A stretch of 37,003 nucleotides of DNA, taken from positions 3,560 to 40,562 of the forward strand of contig FLMG01002852.1 in assembly GCA_900088475.1 (NCBI GenBank), given 5' to 3'. The notes under the pieces are model-generated. The model ran no database searches and was not told the DNA's origin. It was given only the letters and a program-made list of their open reading frames with translations. This stretch comes from Hyphochytrium catenoides (taxonomy: Eukaryota; Sar; Hyphochytriomycetes; Hyphochytriales; Hyphochytriaceae). A program made the position numbers and the translations under genes. Of this stretch, positions 1-13,935 are shown piece after piece. Within the stretch, counting starts at the first letter, position 1; each line of letters begins with the position of its first letter.

Positions 1-1848
1 GTTGAAGCTGAAGTCGGTACCTGATTCTTGGACTCCCCCACAGGAAGAAGGTGCTAGACTACGGAATCGATGAACCAGCTTTTTTACTTCTCTCTCTCAC
101 TCTCCCTCTTTGTTTCTTTCTTTCTCTCTTTCTCTCCCTCTCTCTTTTCACCTGTCCTTTTCGATTCTCTCTTTGAGGCTCTCACGTTGCTATCATTTCT
201 CTCTCTCTCTCTAAGCCTAGTACTCTATATCAGGCGCAGCTATCTCTTTGTTAACTTACTTTGTTAGTTTCCCTTCTCGAATGTCTCTCTCTGTCCTTTG
301 AAGATGTACGGCGGGGTGTTGCTCTTGCGTGGTCCTTCTCCTTTACTTTTGAACGGACGGGCCTTCCTGCCTGGCTAATGGTTGACATCCATCTCCTCTA
401 TCCTTAGATGAGTCGCAGATTCGTCCTCTATACTCCGCTCTGGTGTACTTTCCACTCTACGAGGATCAACCCAAGCAGCTGTTGAACTGCAGAGTCACAT
501 CAGAGACCATTACGCCTGCCACTCCCTCTCCTGCGGAGGGAGAGACAGGAGGGGCAGTAGTAGACCCTCCTCTCGCCCCTTCCCTTTTGTGGAGTCTACG
601 CTTTGACGGAGCATGCACTATGCTTTATGACAAGGTAGGCAAGTGGTCAGGGAAAAGCAATCACGGCTCTCATGTAGCTCTTGGTACTTTGTAAGATCTT
701 CTCGCGCTTTTAATTGTCTCCTAGTGGCTTGCGTAGCGCGCTTTGCGCTTCACTCTTCCTATACGCAGGCTCACCTGTCGCTCACTGCTTATCCTCTCTC
801 CGTGACTCTTCTCTGTTCACTGTCAGGAGAAAAAAGAGCAACTGAAGGCGCTAATGGCAAAATCAGGGAGCTTGAAGTGCGTTATTGAGCGTGTCGCCCC
901 GCCCTCTAGTCCTCCTGAGAAAGAGAAAGGTCCAGCTAAAGGTGTAGCACCAGCAAAAAAAGGAGGAAGCATCTCAGCTGCGGAACAGGTATCCAGCCAA
1001 GCTTGCTCTTCATCTATATCCTGACTTGTGACCTAATCCTTTCACAGCATATCTACACTGCCACCTTCTTCTTAGCTGAACGTCTGTCCTTCTACAGATT
1101 CATTTACGTTAGCCAGTACATTGTCCTTACAAAACTCCCGCTCCGTTAACTCTGTTCCTCTGTTGTCGTACGTCGTTTGGCATCCTAAGAAACCTCCACT
1201 GGATGTGTGGCGCCTGGAAGTTGAATTTCCGCTCAATGATCTCGCCGCGCCAGGGGAACGTTCTGTTGCTCCTTCAACAAGCTCTATTGCACTTGCCTCT
1301 CCCCTAACTCTTGAAGATGTAAAGAAGAGGGAGGAGGCGGTTGAAAGCAATGACAAAGAATCACAGCTAGTCCAGCTTCTACTTCAGGCTGCAGGACAGG
1401 TCCAATCTACTGATTCTGCGAACCCTTCCCCTCCCTCTCAAGCTACTGAGCAGCTGGCGATACTGAAAGCTAAAGGTACGATCCTGATCTTTTGACCTTT
1501 CTCTTTCTGATCCCTTTCTCTTCTTCGCCTGTTGTCCCATAAGCTACCTGGCAGCACAGTAAATTTTTTTAGGGCCTAATGGTGGTACATCATTTTCTAG
1601 GCACGGAGGCCTTCTGCCGCATCCGCACTCCCCTTCCTCTCTCTCTCCCGCCGCCGCCGCCGCCACCCCCAACTCATAAGGTCACGGACTTTCTTCCGTC
1701 ACGACCTCCTCTTCCTCCATTTCCCTCTCGGGATGCTTGTGTGGAGTTCAGAGGAGAGGTGTGCAATATTATCAAAACGATCGTCGCAGAGTATGAAGTC
1801 TGCGCCAAGGAGACTAATGTAAGAGACATCAACAGCAGAAAGAAAGAC

Positions 1849-1885
<37 letters not shown>

Positions 1886-4800
1886 AAAAGAAGTACAAGT
1901 AGAGAGAGAAGAGACAGTCAGGAGTGATAAAGTTCTATCTCCCCCTTGCGATATTGCAAATACTGCTATTCCTTCTACCCAAAGTTATGGGTCTTATGCA
2001 CTCTTCTGTCACGCCAACCACCTCTAACTCTGCCACAGGGGGATGTGCGACCGAAGTTCTTCTATAAGCTGAACAGCCAACGCATCTATCATGCCTTCAA
2101 GGAAAAGCTGAAAGGATACATCGTCAGGTGGAAGGAATTCCTCTCCTGTTTGTCTACTTCTTTGGTAACCCTCTTTGGGTGCCTCCTTCACCTCCCATTC
2201 CTTATGGCTCCAGCTATATATGGGTCTGCTCTGTACCTTCTCCTTCTTATTCGGATGCTGCACAGAATTGTAAAGGAGCGATATCCTGAACGGCCCGCAC
2301 CAGAAGCGGAGGAAAGCTTCTACAGCGAGCTATACGCTTATCTAATGCAGGAAGTGAGTCCATGGCCCACAATGTCTCTCTCACTCTGTACAACTACTCT
2401 GTCGCTCAGTCGGTGCCCTTGAACGCTTTAGTCGGTTTGGCGAGTGCTGTTAACTTCGTCCTTGACCCTTTACAAGTCTTACTCCTCGGCTGCCTCGATT
2501 TAAGTCTTTCAGCTGCTATTCCGTGATATCCTCTTCGCCTTCCTTGGTACCCCGCGCCGTGGCCCTTATGCTGTCGTTCCTACTCTAATGGTTCATCCGC
2601 CTAACACAATGGACTCATTCGTATGTGTTGACTCTGCTCTTGCGACCATCTCTAGGTTAATAAAGCCCTAAATGAGACTTTGCATCTCTCGGAGCCCACT
2701 ATTCCGCAACCAGCCCTGCATGCTTTCACGGCAGAGGAGGAATCCAAATCTAATCCTCTGTCAAAGACCAAAGCTCTGGCGGAAGAAGCAGAGGTTTGTT
2801 TCTTGTCCCTCCTTGTGTGCCTCGCTGTACGCAGCTGTGCTCCTCAAGGAGGCCACTACCTCCCCTGAGATCTTTCTTGATTGACTTCTGCTAGCGCTTT
2901 TGCCCATTGCTTGTCGTTAAAAATTCAAGGTCCTGAGTTACCGTCGCACGTCCATCGTGCGCATTTCTCTCTCTTTTCGGTTACTTGTCAGGCCAATGAG
3001 GACTGGGAGAAGGCCAAGAAGCTCTATCTGGATTGCATTGCTTTGGCAGAAGAGGAGGCTCCTAAGAAAGGAGCCTGGAACCCTAAAGTGTGGTTCGATT
3101 ATGGTGGGAGAAGGATAAAGCCCGCTATCTTTCTCTCTCTCTCTGACTCTTTGCTTTTGCCCCGCTGTCTTTCCCAGTCCCTCATAATGAGGTCCTTAGT
3201 CGCTCTGTATATGTGCATCGGTATCCTCCTGCCTGTGTCCTTCCTGACTTTGAGGTTTCTCTTGACGTCTCGTTCTATGTCAATCTCAATTGCTATTCGA
3301 GACTATTGGAGAATGGAAATAGCCTCTAGAAGAGCCCCTGGTCTGAACCTTTCAAGTGCCATACCCTACCTCGACTTGACCTACTGCTCTCTTTGTACTT
3401 TGGCTGTCTTTCTAGGTCTCTTCAGCTTGCGGCAGGCTGACGTAACCAATGCGGTGAAGAGCCTCCGGGAATGCCTAACAATAGACTCGGAGCATCTAGG
3501 GGCACTTCTAACTTATGGAGCTCTTCTTCTTGAACAGCGCGAGTTGGCAATGGCTGAGGTAAACAGTAAACTCGTGCGTAATGACTATTTTTACTTTTTG
3601 CCGGACTAACCCTTCTTGCTTTACCTGGAAGGTGGTGATCAAAAGCGCTGTAGAAGTTAGTGAGAAAAGCAGACTAGACGAGGCTCCCCTGTCTCACTCG
3701 CTTCTAGCATTGTATTTTCGCTTATCGGGCACAGATCCTAGAGGAAGGCTCTGCCAAGCGGAGATCACATCTGCTACCAATAGCTGGAAGTCAAGAGAAC
3801 AGGGTGAAGGGGACGAAAAAAGTGGCATCAGCAAGGCAGCAGTCTGTTATGATCTTGCTGCGTTTCTTTGTGAGCGGAAACTGCATGCACTGGCTGCTGC
3901 TGCTCTGGATATGGCAGACGGCGTTGTAACTCAAGAAGACAAGAAAACATTGAGAAGCAGACAGGTGAGGCAATACCTCTGAGCATTTTCTGCCTTTTTT
4001 TTCCTTTGACTTTTCCGTCTTCATCTTGTCTTGCCTTGGGTCTGGCCAACCTCCATCCGCCTTTGGCCCTGTACTGCTTCGCTGGCCTCTTAGTCTTCTA
4101 TTTACGGCTTCGCCTCCTTTCCTATCTTGCTAATTCCAGCTCTTTCTTCCCCCTACAATGCAGTCCGCCTTCTTTTTACCTCTGAATTGACCGCTACAGC
4201 CTTTGTAAGCTTAGCTTTCTCACCCTTGGTGTTATCTTGGAACAACAGCGACTTTTGAAGGCGCAGGTCCTAGCTTTGTCTAAGGACTTCCAAGGTGCCA
4301 AAATAATGCTGCAAGCCGCTGTCGAGCAGGATCCTTCTTCTCCTGAACTATGGGACGAGCTTGGACACGTGCAGGAGGCTCTGGGAGACAATAATGGAGC
4401 AAGGGAGAGCTACACGCGCGTCCTTTCCCTACTAGAGTCGAAAGAGGAGAGTAAAGAAGGTCGAGCAGGAGGGGAAGGGCAAAGTGGCCCACAGAATGGG
4501 ATCAGAATTCCCTTAAAGCTTTTTCTACGGCTAGGTCACCTCTATCTCCAGTCATCTCAGCCTGCTGTTGCCAGAGAGATACTCCTCCGTGGTTGTTCTC
4601 TCTTCTCCCCGCTCTCTCCTTCCCTCTGGCTGCTCATTGGGGTCTCCTCGATTCGCCTTGAGCACTGGCAGGACGCAGAGGACGCGCTGTCTGAGGCCAA
4701 CATGCTGGACAACACTAACGCCGATGTCTGGGGATATCTGGCACTTTTATGCCTCAGTGGTAAGCTTCCTATACTCCTTCACTTATCTTCAGTCCAACGT

Positions 4801-5722
4801 CCTTCCGTCAGTCATCGGTCCACACGTGCTTTCGGTCTCGGCTTGCTAGCGACAGATGCACGTTGTCTGCAGCACTTGTTGGTCTCCTCCTGACTTCAAC
4901 ATTCAGTTCCGGATACCACTATTCAGCCTAAACAAACTAATCTTTCGCTTCAACAGTTTCTCCGCCTAGAACCGTGGAAGCAAATCAAGCCCTAGACCAG
5001 GCACTGAGGCTGGGAATGATGGTAAGTGATCCAATTTCCCGGGCTGAATTTGGCAAGGTTTCATCGTCTGATCCTCTTTGTGCTGCGGTCACCCAGAATG
5101 CAACGCTTCTACGTGAGCTTGGCACTCTCTACATGTCGCTAGATAGACTGGAGGTGGCCGAAGGACTGTTGAGGAGATCCCTAGGAGCGCATGAGTCTTC
5201 TCTTACTAGAAAGAGACTAGCTGATGTCTTGCAGGTATGACTTTGAGACAGAGAGGCGGAGCTCGAAGAAGATGAGAGAATTCAGAGAAGTCTAGGACTT
5301 AGCCCGACATAAGAGGAATAGATTAAAGAAGTTGAGAGATCCAGATGTTTAGGAGCAGGCAGTCATTTTCCTTGTAAAGAGTCGAGAAGACGAGTCCGCA
5401 AGAGGTTGCCTAACAGGTCTTGTGTCTGTCGTCCCTTTCCCAAATGTCTATGTCTTCCTAACTTCAGGCCCAGAACTGTGCGGAGTCTGCTCTCGCTGAG
5501 TATCAAGCTCTTCTTAACACTTGCGACAATATCCAGGAGCGTTGTGAGGCGTTAGAGCAATGCGCCAAGCTATTGACGACGTTAGAGAGAAAGGAGGAAG
5601 CCTTATCCTACCGACAGATGGCTCAAAAGCAGGCCGAGCTGCTTCAGATGGGAGAACGCTCGGGAGAAGTTGAGAAGAGAGAAGGGGAGGTAGTGCAGAC
5701 ACCGCCACAGATGGTGGCTTAG
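1..5722 (+). CDS. CFAP70: Cilia- and flagella-associated protein 70 (CFAP70), TPR protein, 5' end outside the window
   Basis: By family, CFAP70 is an axonemal protein of the central-apparatus region needed for ciliary motility. I rebuilt 15 exons from splice sites and a continuous frame: 2-50, 408-634, 827-988, 1076-1475, 1601-1818, 2039-2127, 2266-2353, 2656-2793, 2992-3103, 3416-3558, 3632-3964, 4249-4759, 4957-5021, 5097-5234 and 5468-5722, with TAG at 5720-5722. This gives about 975 residues; human CFAP70 is about 1,120, so the N-terminal part is missing. The first part resembles the CFAP70 N-terminal region and has a run of eight prolines (about 1648-1671). Exons from 2656 onward encode helical TPR repeats with the family pattern of an 'LAEEAE' lead-in followed by a 'W-DYG' and 'GALLLEQ' series. 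The last exon ends in a charged coiled-coil-like tail. All donors are GT. Orthology rests on memory of the family, not a search; the exact first exon is the least certain. Confidence 0.88.
51..407 (+). other. First visible CFAP70 intron, pyrimidine-rich
   Basis: A 357-base intron with donor gtgcta at 51 and acceptor ccttag ending at 407. It is dominated on the sense strand by TC and CTTT runs (about 91-215). An open frame through this run encodes only Ser/Leu/Phe low complexity and is not a gene. The splice is inferred because it joins GAA GAA G to AT GAG in frame. Confidence 0.6.
1848..1884. repeat. (AG)n microsatellite in a CFAP70 intron
   Basis: Nearly uninterrupted AG dinucleotides lie inside the intron 1819-2038. 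On the sense strand this is purine-rich, the opposite of the TC runs in the other introns here. Open frames crossing it are repeat artefacts. Confidence 0.9.
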
Positions 5723-6880
5723 CCTCCACGATGCGTGAAGGGATAAGAAAGAAAGCCGAACGAAGACAAAGAACCGACAACAATAACCGTCCTTTGATTT
5801 ATAATGCCAAGCACGATTGCAAAACTACAACGGCTTCCGTTGGACCTGAAGCTATCGGATCGAGCAGATACTCACAGTCTATATACATCGATTTTCATGG
5901 GGGGCTCTGCATCCTGGCAAAGAGTCTAACACCAGCCGCGATACGAGGGTTAAGCAAACACGCTAAAGACACATAGAGAACGAACGAGGCCTCCACAGAC
6001 AGTCCATAACAGCGCTTGGTGTTAGCAGTTAGACGCAGCCTCCGATCATCCAAGAAGGGCTAACTTGGTGAAGGCAGAAAGAGAAGATGGCGGCATTTGA
6101 TGGGGCATCTTGTTCGCTGCATTGCCAGTGAATATCCTCCCAACGTGTAGCTACCAGCCCTACGGGTCGCCTGTGAGGATGGAAAGAGCTTGCCCTGAAG
6201 TCTTCAGCCAGCCTCTTTATAAGATGTCAATAACAGAGATTGCAGATTTTCACAGATGAATTTTCACTGTTGTTTGCCGCCTGAGCGACCTAGGATAGCC
6301 GCAATATGTATTGACTCGCTATTTTCGACTAATACAATACATATTGCTATATCTGTCATACCTGTTGTGATGTATCGTGAACCTCATATTGCCCTATATT
6401 GTCGACACCTTCAAGACATGTGCGCTCAGATCTGACATTGCATCTCATCAACATCTTTCTGCGACGCCACTGAGCCCGGGGTCAGATGACTTCTCCTGAG
6501 TCCAGGCTTACCGACCTGGCCAGATAACCTTTAGTTCTTAGAAGGCCTGACTTGTCGTCTTGCGAATCCCTATCGCAGTCTTCAGTTACTTTCGGGGCCG
6601 GCGGGGGGGTCGGAGATACGGCGCCAGTCAAGGAACTGTGGCCTTGTCGATCGCTCCCTGGGCTTTACTTATGTTGCACTGCCACTGCCGGTTGTGGTCC
6701 TTCATAACTTTGGCTGGTAGAAGAGATTAAGTCTCCTGCTGGGCAGGTGCACCGCTCACGATGTTCCGGGGACTCTCTCTGCGTCTTTCCTTTGCCTTAC
6801 TTCCCCTGGTCACGTACAGTCCGCAGTAGTGGATCCGCTCTCACATCCAATCTAAGCGTGGAGACGCTTACAAAGCATCT
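5723..6880. other. Intergenic region between CFAP70 and the SIW14-like gene
   Basis: About 1.16 kb with no convincing coding sequence. It should hold the CFAP70 3' UTR and the promoter of the downstream phosphatase. The only structures I can see are a 13-bp inverted repeat at 6301-6347 and a short G-rich run near 6597-6607. An open frame at 5731-5976 has no recognisable content and probably lies in the CFAP70 3' UTR. Confidence 0.5.
6301..6347. repeat. 13-bp perfect inverted repeat with 21-base loop
   Basis: The left arm GCAATATGTATTG (6301-6313) is perfectly complementary to the right arm CAATACATATTGC (6335-6347). The transcript of either strand could form a hairpin. It lies about 530 bases before the phosphatase ATG. 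It could be a transcription-end structure, a remnant of a small inverted-repeat element, or chance. Confidence 0.7.
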
Positions 6881-8314
<1,434 letters not shown>

Positions 8315-8429
8315 TAAGAGGTGAAGATTGGTCCCAAGAGCTCTAGCCGGCCTAAAGAGAACTCTGTTAGTAGGAAAGCAGCTAGCTAAATATTCTCCTT
8401 GATGGCAAAGAGCTCGCAACGCTCCCAGA

Positions 8430-8836
8430 GCCCAGGTGTTCCCATTGCCCCAGCTTCTGTTACACCTGTATAGAGAAGTCTTTCAAAGCCGTACTGCATT
8501 GCCACCTAGGTTACAATACACGGCTTTCTCAAGCCCAATGCAGCTTGCTTCCGCTGTCGCATGTGCCTTTTGCCTGCATGGGCACCATTCTTCTTCTTGC
8601 CGCTCTGCTAGCCTCGGCAACTGAATGAGACCGCGCGATGCGTTGACACCTTGCCCGTTCACACGCGGTCTCCCAATACTCCCAAAACCAAAAATCAAGT
8701 AATCACAGCCAATCTCTATTCAATAACCAGTTTTACTGATTCTGGTGCTGATCTCTATGGTTGCGAACCAATCAAAGGGCAAAGGAGCTTTGGGCGTTAT
8801 GTTGGGAAGAAGCAGCAGCATCAGGAGCAGCGATGA
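8430..8836 (+). pseudogene. Possible decayed LTR-retroelement gag/protease fragment
   Basis: One frame has a zinc-knuckle-like cluster, CAFCLHGHHSSSC (about 8558-8596), one residue short of the standard CCHC spacing. About 140 bases later, in another frame, comes the retropepsin-like motif ITSFTDSGADLYG (about 8719-8757), matching the D-S/T-G-A active site of retroelement proteases. The order and distance fit a gag-protease junction, but the frame changes and there are stops, so nothing here is functional. It is a short relic lying between the phosphatase and SDA1, ending about 210 bases before the SDA1 start. The motifs are short, so chance is a real alternative. Confidence 0.35.
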
Positions 8837-9049
8837 AGAGCCATGCGGAAGGCGTTCTGATGGGAGCTTCTGAAGCAAGGCGCAAGCAAGCTTCAGAACC
8901 GCAGCTTCCTGACCTTCTACTGCAGAGGACGGGTTGGCCAGGGTCTCAACTGTGGGAGACTCTTCTCCTTATTGCCGACCGCTCACGGGGGTTTGCTTGG
9001 TCTAAAAGAAGCGTGGCTCGTGTGAGAGCACAGTGATATTTAAAGGACC

Positions 9050-10962
9050 ATGGCAGCAGGAGTGAAGTTTGATGTGGCGATGAAGCTGCCTCAGCTTCAG
9101 AATCTGATCAAGAGAGACCCGGATGGCTATCGAGATGACTTTCAGCTGCAGTACAGGTGAGGACGGCATGACCGCAGGTATTGTCTAGTCTTTGCTAACA
9201 TCTTTGGGCGGGCAGACACTACCAGAGCGAGCTCAAAATATTCCAGCTCCAACCCGGCAAGGAATCGGAAAGTTTCGGTGGCATGGTGACATTTCTCAGT
9301 CATGTGGCTTCGTGTTACCCGAAAGGTTTGTCTTTTTCATCCCTGGTCTCTCGTCTGGGTGTTTCTCCTCCTCTGTCGCTGTTCTTTCTTCACCTGGCGA
9401 GTATCGCCACTTCTAAAGCACCTTTCCGCTGAAGTATTGTCGCTTGGGCTGCTCTCCACTTTATAAGCATTGCCGTGTCTCTCATCTTCCGAGACATCCC
9501 TTCTTCCCTATCATTTCGTCTGAATTCTATTCGCAATCGTCGTCCACAGATTTAGAGACGTTTCCGGCCGAGCTGATGCTTCTTTTGGAGCGGAACCACG
9601 CTATACTTCAGCCGAAGCTGCGCATGACTCTTGTGCAGGCACTCATCCTTATGCGCAATAGAGGTAAGAGACTTGAGGGTACCTAGAATGAGGAAAAGTT
9701 TACGTAGAGAAGAGGTATTGGCGGCTTCTGTGGGCATAGTAAGCTGGGCTGTGCCTCTGCCACGAAATGCAGCGGTCGGACAATATTCTGGAAAAATGGG
9801 AAGAGGACAGTCTAATGGGTCGTCACATATAATACGCGGTATACTTCCCGCGATGAAGGCAATGAGACTTGCCAACGCCAGTACTTCGCACGACCTAAGG
9901 CCGCTTGTCACACAGGGCAAGTCGAGCCAGTTGCCCTCTGCCAGCTTCTGTTCCTTCTCTTTCGTTGTGAGGACAAGCGGCTTAGAGAGCTTCTCTTCTC
10001 TCACATTGTAAATGACGTCAAGAACATCAACAAGGTCAGGCTAAGAGCTAGGAGGTTGAAGAGAGGAGGTTCTTTATCACTTTGACTCCGTTTGTTTTCT
10101 TGCTGCTGCTTTACCAGTTCCTGCCGGCCTCTGGTGCTCCCAATTCTGCCATGTGGCATGAAGCCTCTTGAAAGAAGTCTCTTTGGCTTGTCTCTGCAGT
10201 TCTGCGTCCTCTTCATAATATTTGCTCCCCTTTTTATGTGTGTCATCTTATAGTGTTGGATGTCCAATATCACAGGGCTCTCGCAACGAGAAGGTCAACA
10301 AAAAGCTCCAATCCATGATGTTTACGCTTTTAAATGACGATCACGAGGTTGTTAGCAAGAAGGCAATAGACATTGTCGTGGAGCTCTACCATAGAAAGGT
10401 AAGATGCAAAGCTAGAAAGAAGATCTCAGCTGCAAGGTGAAGGCAAGGGTCCTTCAGAAGATAGGAGCAAAAAGAGTTCGCGACAGTTAGACGTCCAGTG
10501 GGTAGATGTTTGACGGGAGCAGAGGGAACAGGCGGGAGCGGAGGGAGGACAAGCAAATTTTTGCGAGGCGAGATTTTGATAGTGAGCCGCGTAAAGGTTC
10601 TGCTGGTTTGACTCCCGTTTGTCACTTCCCCAGATCTGGACAGATGCGAGAACCGTCAACGTCATCGCTGAAGCGTGTCTTTCGAAGAACTCCAAAGTGA
10701 TGGTGGCAGGCGTACAGTTCTTCCTCGGAATTGACGAGAAGCTGGACAAGGAAGATGAGGAAGGGGCGAACCGGGAGAAAGACAAAGTAGAGCCACATAT
10801 GGTCGCGCACGCTCATTCTAAGAAGACAAGGGCGAGAAACAGACATGTGGCGAAGATAATAAAAAAGAACAAGAAAGCAATGGCGAAGAAGGAAGGCCGA
10901 GTACAGATTATGTTCCCGGCACTTCAGCTGATAAATGATCCTCAGGTGAAAACCCGGCGCGG

Positions 10963-11003
<41 letters not shown>

Positions 11004-13614
11004 CTATGTCTCTCTCTCTCTCTCTCTCTTTCTCTCCCCTCTCTCTCTTTCTCTCCCTCCCTCTCTACTTCATCTTTAAACGGACCCTTTGTGTACCTAA
11101 GGCGGCTATCTCTGAGTTTACAGATTAGCTAGTACCTGTGACTCTGCCTTCGGCGCTGTATGTCCTGCGAGATGCCTATACTGACATTGTGTCTATCTCC
11201 TTAGGGGTTTGCCGAGAAACTATTCAAAAAGTTGAAATCCTCCACTGAGCGCTTTGAAGTTAAGCTTCTTCTACTTAATCTTATTAGTCGGCTCATCGGC
11301 TTCCACAAGCTCATCCTGCTCAACTTCTATCCCTTCATACAAAGGTACGCTGGGGATAGATTAGGCGGACCCTTACGTACTTCTAATAGTCTACAGACGC
11401 AGATAGGACTGAAAGACGATAGAGGATAGAGGCGGAGACAAACTAAGCCCCTTGGCAAGCTCTCACGTACTGCCTTTGCTGGCTCCCTTGTGCGTCCCTG
11501 TCCACTGCATTGTTCCTTGCTATCATGCAGGTATCTCACCTCCCATCAGCAGCATGTCACTCAGATCTTAGCCTATCTGGTACAAGGCTGTCATGACCTT
11601 CTACCACCCGAGGAGCTGCAGCAAATTGTTCACGCCATTGCTCATAACTTTATCACGGAAAGAAATCGAGAGGAGGTCATTGCACTAGGTAGGAGACGAA
11701 AAGCGGATCGGAGCTACCTTCTTCATACTAATTGTTTCCTTTTCTGCCACGTATCACCGTCACTCCCTCTTGCTTTGTCATTTGTGCACGATTCTGGGTG
11801 TGCTATTTGGCCTTAGACTCTGCAAAATCTCTTTTATTCGAGCAACTGCTAAAGTGCTCCCCTTTAGTCATCTGATAGATCTCATTGACCTGTCGACTGG
11901 TGTATAGGTATCAACTCACTTCGAGAGATATTTGCCCGAGTTCCACTACTCCTGGAAAGTGAGAATATGGACTACCTCATCTCTGATCTCATCATGTACA
12001 GCAAGTCAAGAGATAAAGGTAAAAGGAAGGAAGAATAGTATCCCGGAACACCGGAGAGGGCAGTCCTGGCTGTAGATCGGAGAGAGCATTAAGGCGGAAA
12101 AACAGCGAAGGAAGAGTGGGAATGGGAAACTTAGCACAAGGGAGAGACCGGGGGGAACTAGAGAATGAAGTTGTGTTAGAAGGGAAGAGACAGACGACAA
12201 AACAGACAGAGATTGGACGACTGGAAGACTATTTAGCTCCTACTATCGCGACGCTTCTAAAATGTCCGTGTGCCTTAGGTATTATGGTCGCTGCCCGCAG
12301 TATTCTCAACTTTATCCGCGAGACATACCCCGCCATCCTCAAACCGAAGCAGAGGGGGAAGTACCATAACATAGGAGCAAAGCCTAAGGCTTTTGGAGAA
12401 TTAGAGGCCAAAGAGGGAATAGAGGGTGCTGAGCTGCTCGATGAGGCAGAAAAGAAGGGAATGTTTGACGATGAACTCAATGATGATCCATGGGCCGTGG
12501 CGTCCTCGCAAGAAGAGGAAGAAGGAAGTGATGACTCCGATGGATGGGTGGACGTTCCCTCTGATGATGAAGGCGAAGCCATCGGGACCGATGTTGAAGA
12601 GGAAGAGGAGGAGGACGACGAGAACGAGGAGGAAGAAGAGGACGAAGAGGAGGAAGCTATGGAAGAAGATGAACACCTCGAAAATGACGGAGCTGTCAAG
12701 AAGAAGGAGGGTGCCAAGACTAAAGCGAAGGAAGTAGAAGAGATTAATCAGCAGGAAGAGGTAAGGCTATGACTATTCTCACGTCATCCCTCGACTCAAA
12801 AAATTGGATATCTCTTCTGTCTCTCACAGTCATCCAGCGTACCTCCTTGCTTTCTCGCTTCCTCTTCACAACACAGACTTTAGATCTGACGATGCCAGCT
12901 CTCTTCCCCCATCTTAAGAGGAGATAGAAAGACTGTTCTTTATGCCTTGACTTCCTTTGCCGTGCCGTCGTTCACTGTGGATGCTCTACCACCGTGAAGG
13001 ATTAAGGATCCTTGTGTCCACAGGGCAACCCAGTGCGCAGCCAAAGGGATCGGATTGAAGCGAGAAGAATTCTCACTCCCAAGGACTTTGAACGGATAAA
13101 GTTATTGAAGGAAGCTGCCGAGAAAGAGAAGAAAGATCCAAGGAATAGGAGAAAGAGGGCAAGGGAAGAGAAAAAGGAAGAAACTGCAGCTGAGGGCTAC
13201 AAGGTAGGATTTCTCTCTCTGTCTCTCTTCCTCTCTCTTTTCCTTGGCCTCAACCTCTCTCTCTTTACTCTGCGCTCTCAAGTATGTCATCCTCGCACTA
13301 CGTCTCACAGTGACTCCGTTGTATTACAGTTGGACCCGACGGACTTGGAGGGTATCAAGAAGAAGAAGAGATTGACCTTAGAGGAGCGGTTGCAATCCAT
13401 CATTGCAGGAAGAGAGAAATGGCGAGGCAAGGAGAAGTCAGGCGGAACAACCAACGCAGAGAAACAGAGAAAGAAGAACTTCCTTATGGTTCGCAAGGGC
13501 AATCAGGCCGTGCAAGGCAAGCTGAAGCGTTCAGCCAAGGATATTCAAAGACAGAAGAACAAGCAGGTCAAGAAGGTTCTTAAGAGGGAGAAGAAGAAGC
13601 GACGTACAGTGTAA
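9050..13614 (+). CDS. SDA1: SDA1 homolog (SDAD1), 60S ribosome biogenesis protein
   Basis: Twelve exons, all in phase: 9050-9156, 9216-9325, 9550-9663, 9916-10034, 10276-10398, 10634-10945, 11205-11344, 11531-11688, 11908-12018, 12279-12760, 13024-13203 and 13330-13614. They give 746 residues; yeast Sda1 is 767 and human SDAD1 687. SDA1 is a conserved nucleolar/nuclear protein needed for 60S subunit maturation and export, and in yeast also for G1 progression and actin organisation. The N-terminal two thirds is helical, with family blocks such as [25 protein letters not shown] and [11 protein letters not shown]. An acidic tract (about residues 510-567) follows, then a basic C-terminus rich in Lys/Arg (ending [10 protein letters not shown]), typical of nucleolar proteins. 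The start has a strong context (ACCATGG). Introns are 59-384 bases, many pyrimidine-rich. Confidence 0.95.
10963..11066. repeat. Compound (CT)n/(CTAT)n microsatellite in an SDA1 intron
   Basis: CT runs flank a short CTAT tetranucleotide block (about 10986-11003) in the intron 10946-11204. The tract begins about 17 bases after the donor. Confidence 0.93.
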
Positions 13615-13935
13615 TTGAATGGCCCTGAACTGCCGTTTAGTACTCTTCCCCATCCTGTCTTTTCTCTTTTTCCAGTACCGCGCATACATTCTCCTATCCT
13701 ACTTTGTGTCCTGAGCTTCTGACTCGTCTTCAAGGACTTGAGCATCAAATGAACACTATCACGCGCACGTGAAGCTTTATTACAAATGGGAGGAGGGATA
13801 GTGAGTGCTAGCATGTGCCACTAATTGCCATGTGTCCCTTTGCTATCTCCCATATTCTCTCCCTATCGCTTGATCCGTTACCTTCAAGCCTTCAAACAGC
13901 TTTCTCTTCGCGCTTCTTTTGACAAGCAGGCATCC
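13615..13935. other. Convergent 3' intergenic spacer
   Basis: About 320 bases separate the stop codons of SDA1 (+) and the COMT-like gene (-). It must hold both 3' UTRs and polyadenylation sites. I see no gene or clear repeat in it. Confidence 0.5.

Noticed and set aside
5731-5976. 81-codon open frame after CFAP70
   Set aside because: Begins a few bases after the CFAP70 stop and has no family features; most likely 3' UTR.
8761-9036. 91-codon open frame just before SDA1
   Set aside because: No recognisable domain; overlaps the presumed promoter and the retroelement-like relic.
12229-12717. Long minus-strand open frame rich in serine
   Set aside because: It is the antisense of the acidic Glu/Asp tract in an SDA1 exon; GAG/GAA codons read backwards give Ser/Phe/Leu runs.
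13102-13502. Minus-strand open frames over the end of SDA1
   Set aside because: Antisense of Lys/Arg-rich exons and a CT-rich intron.
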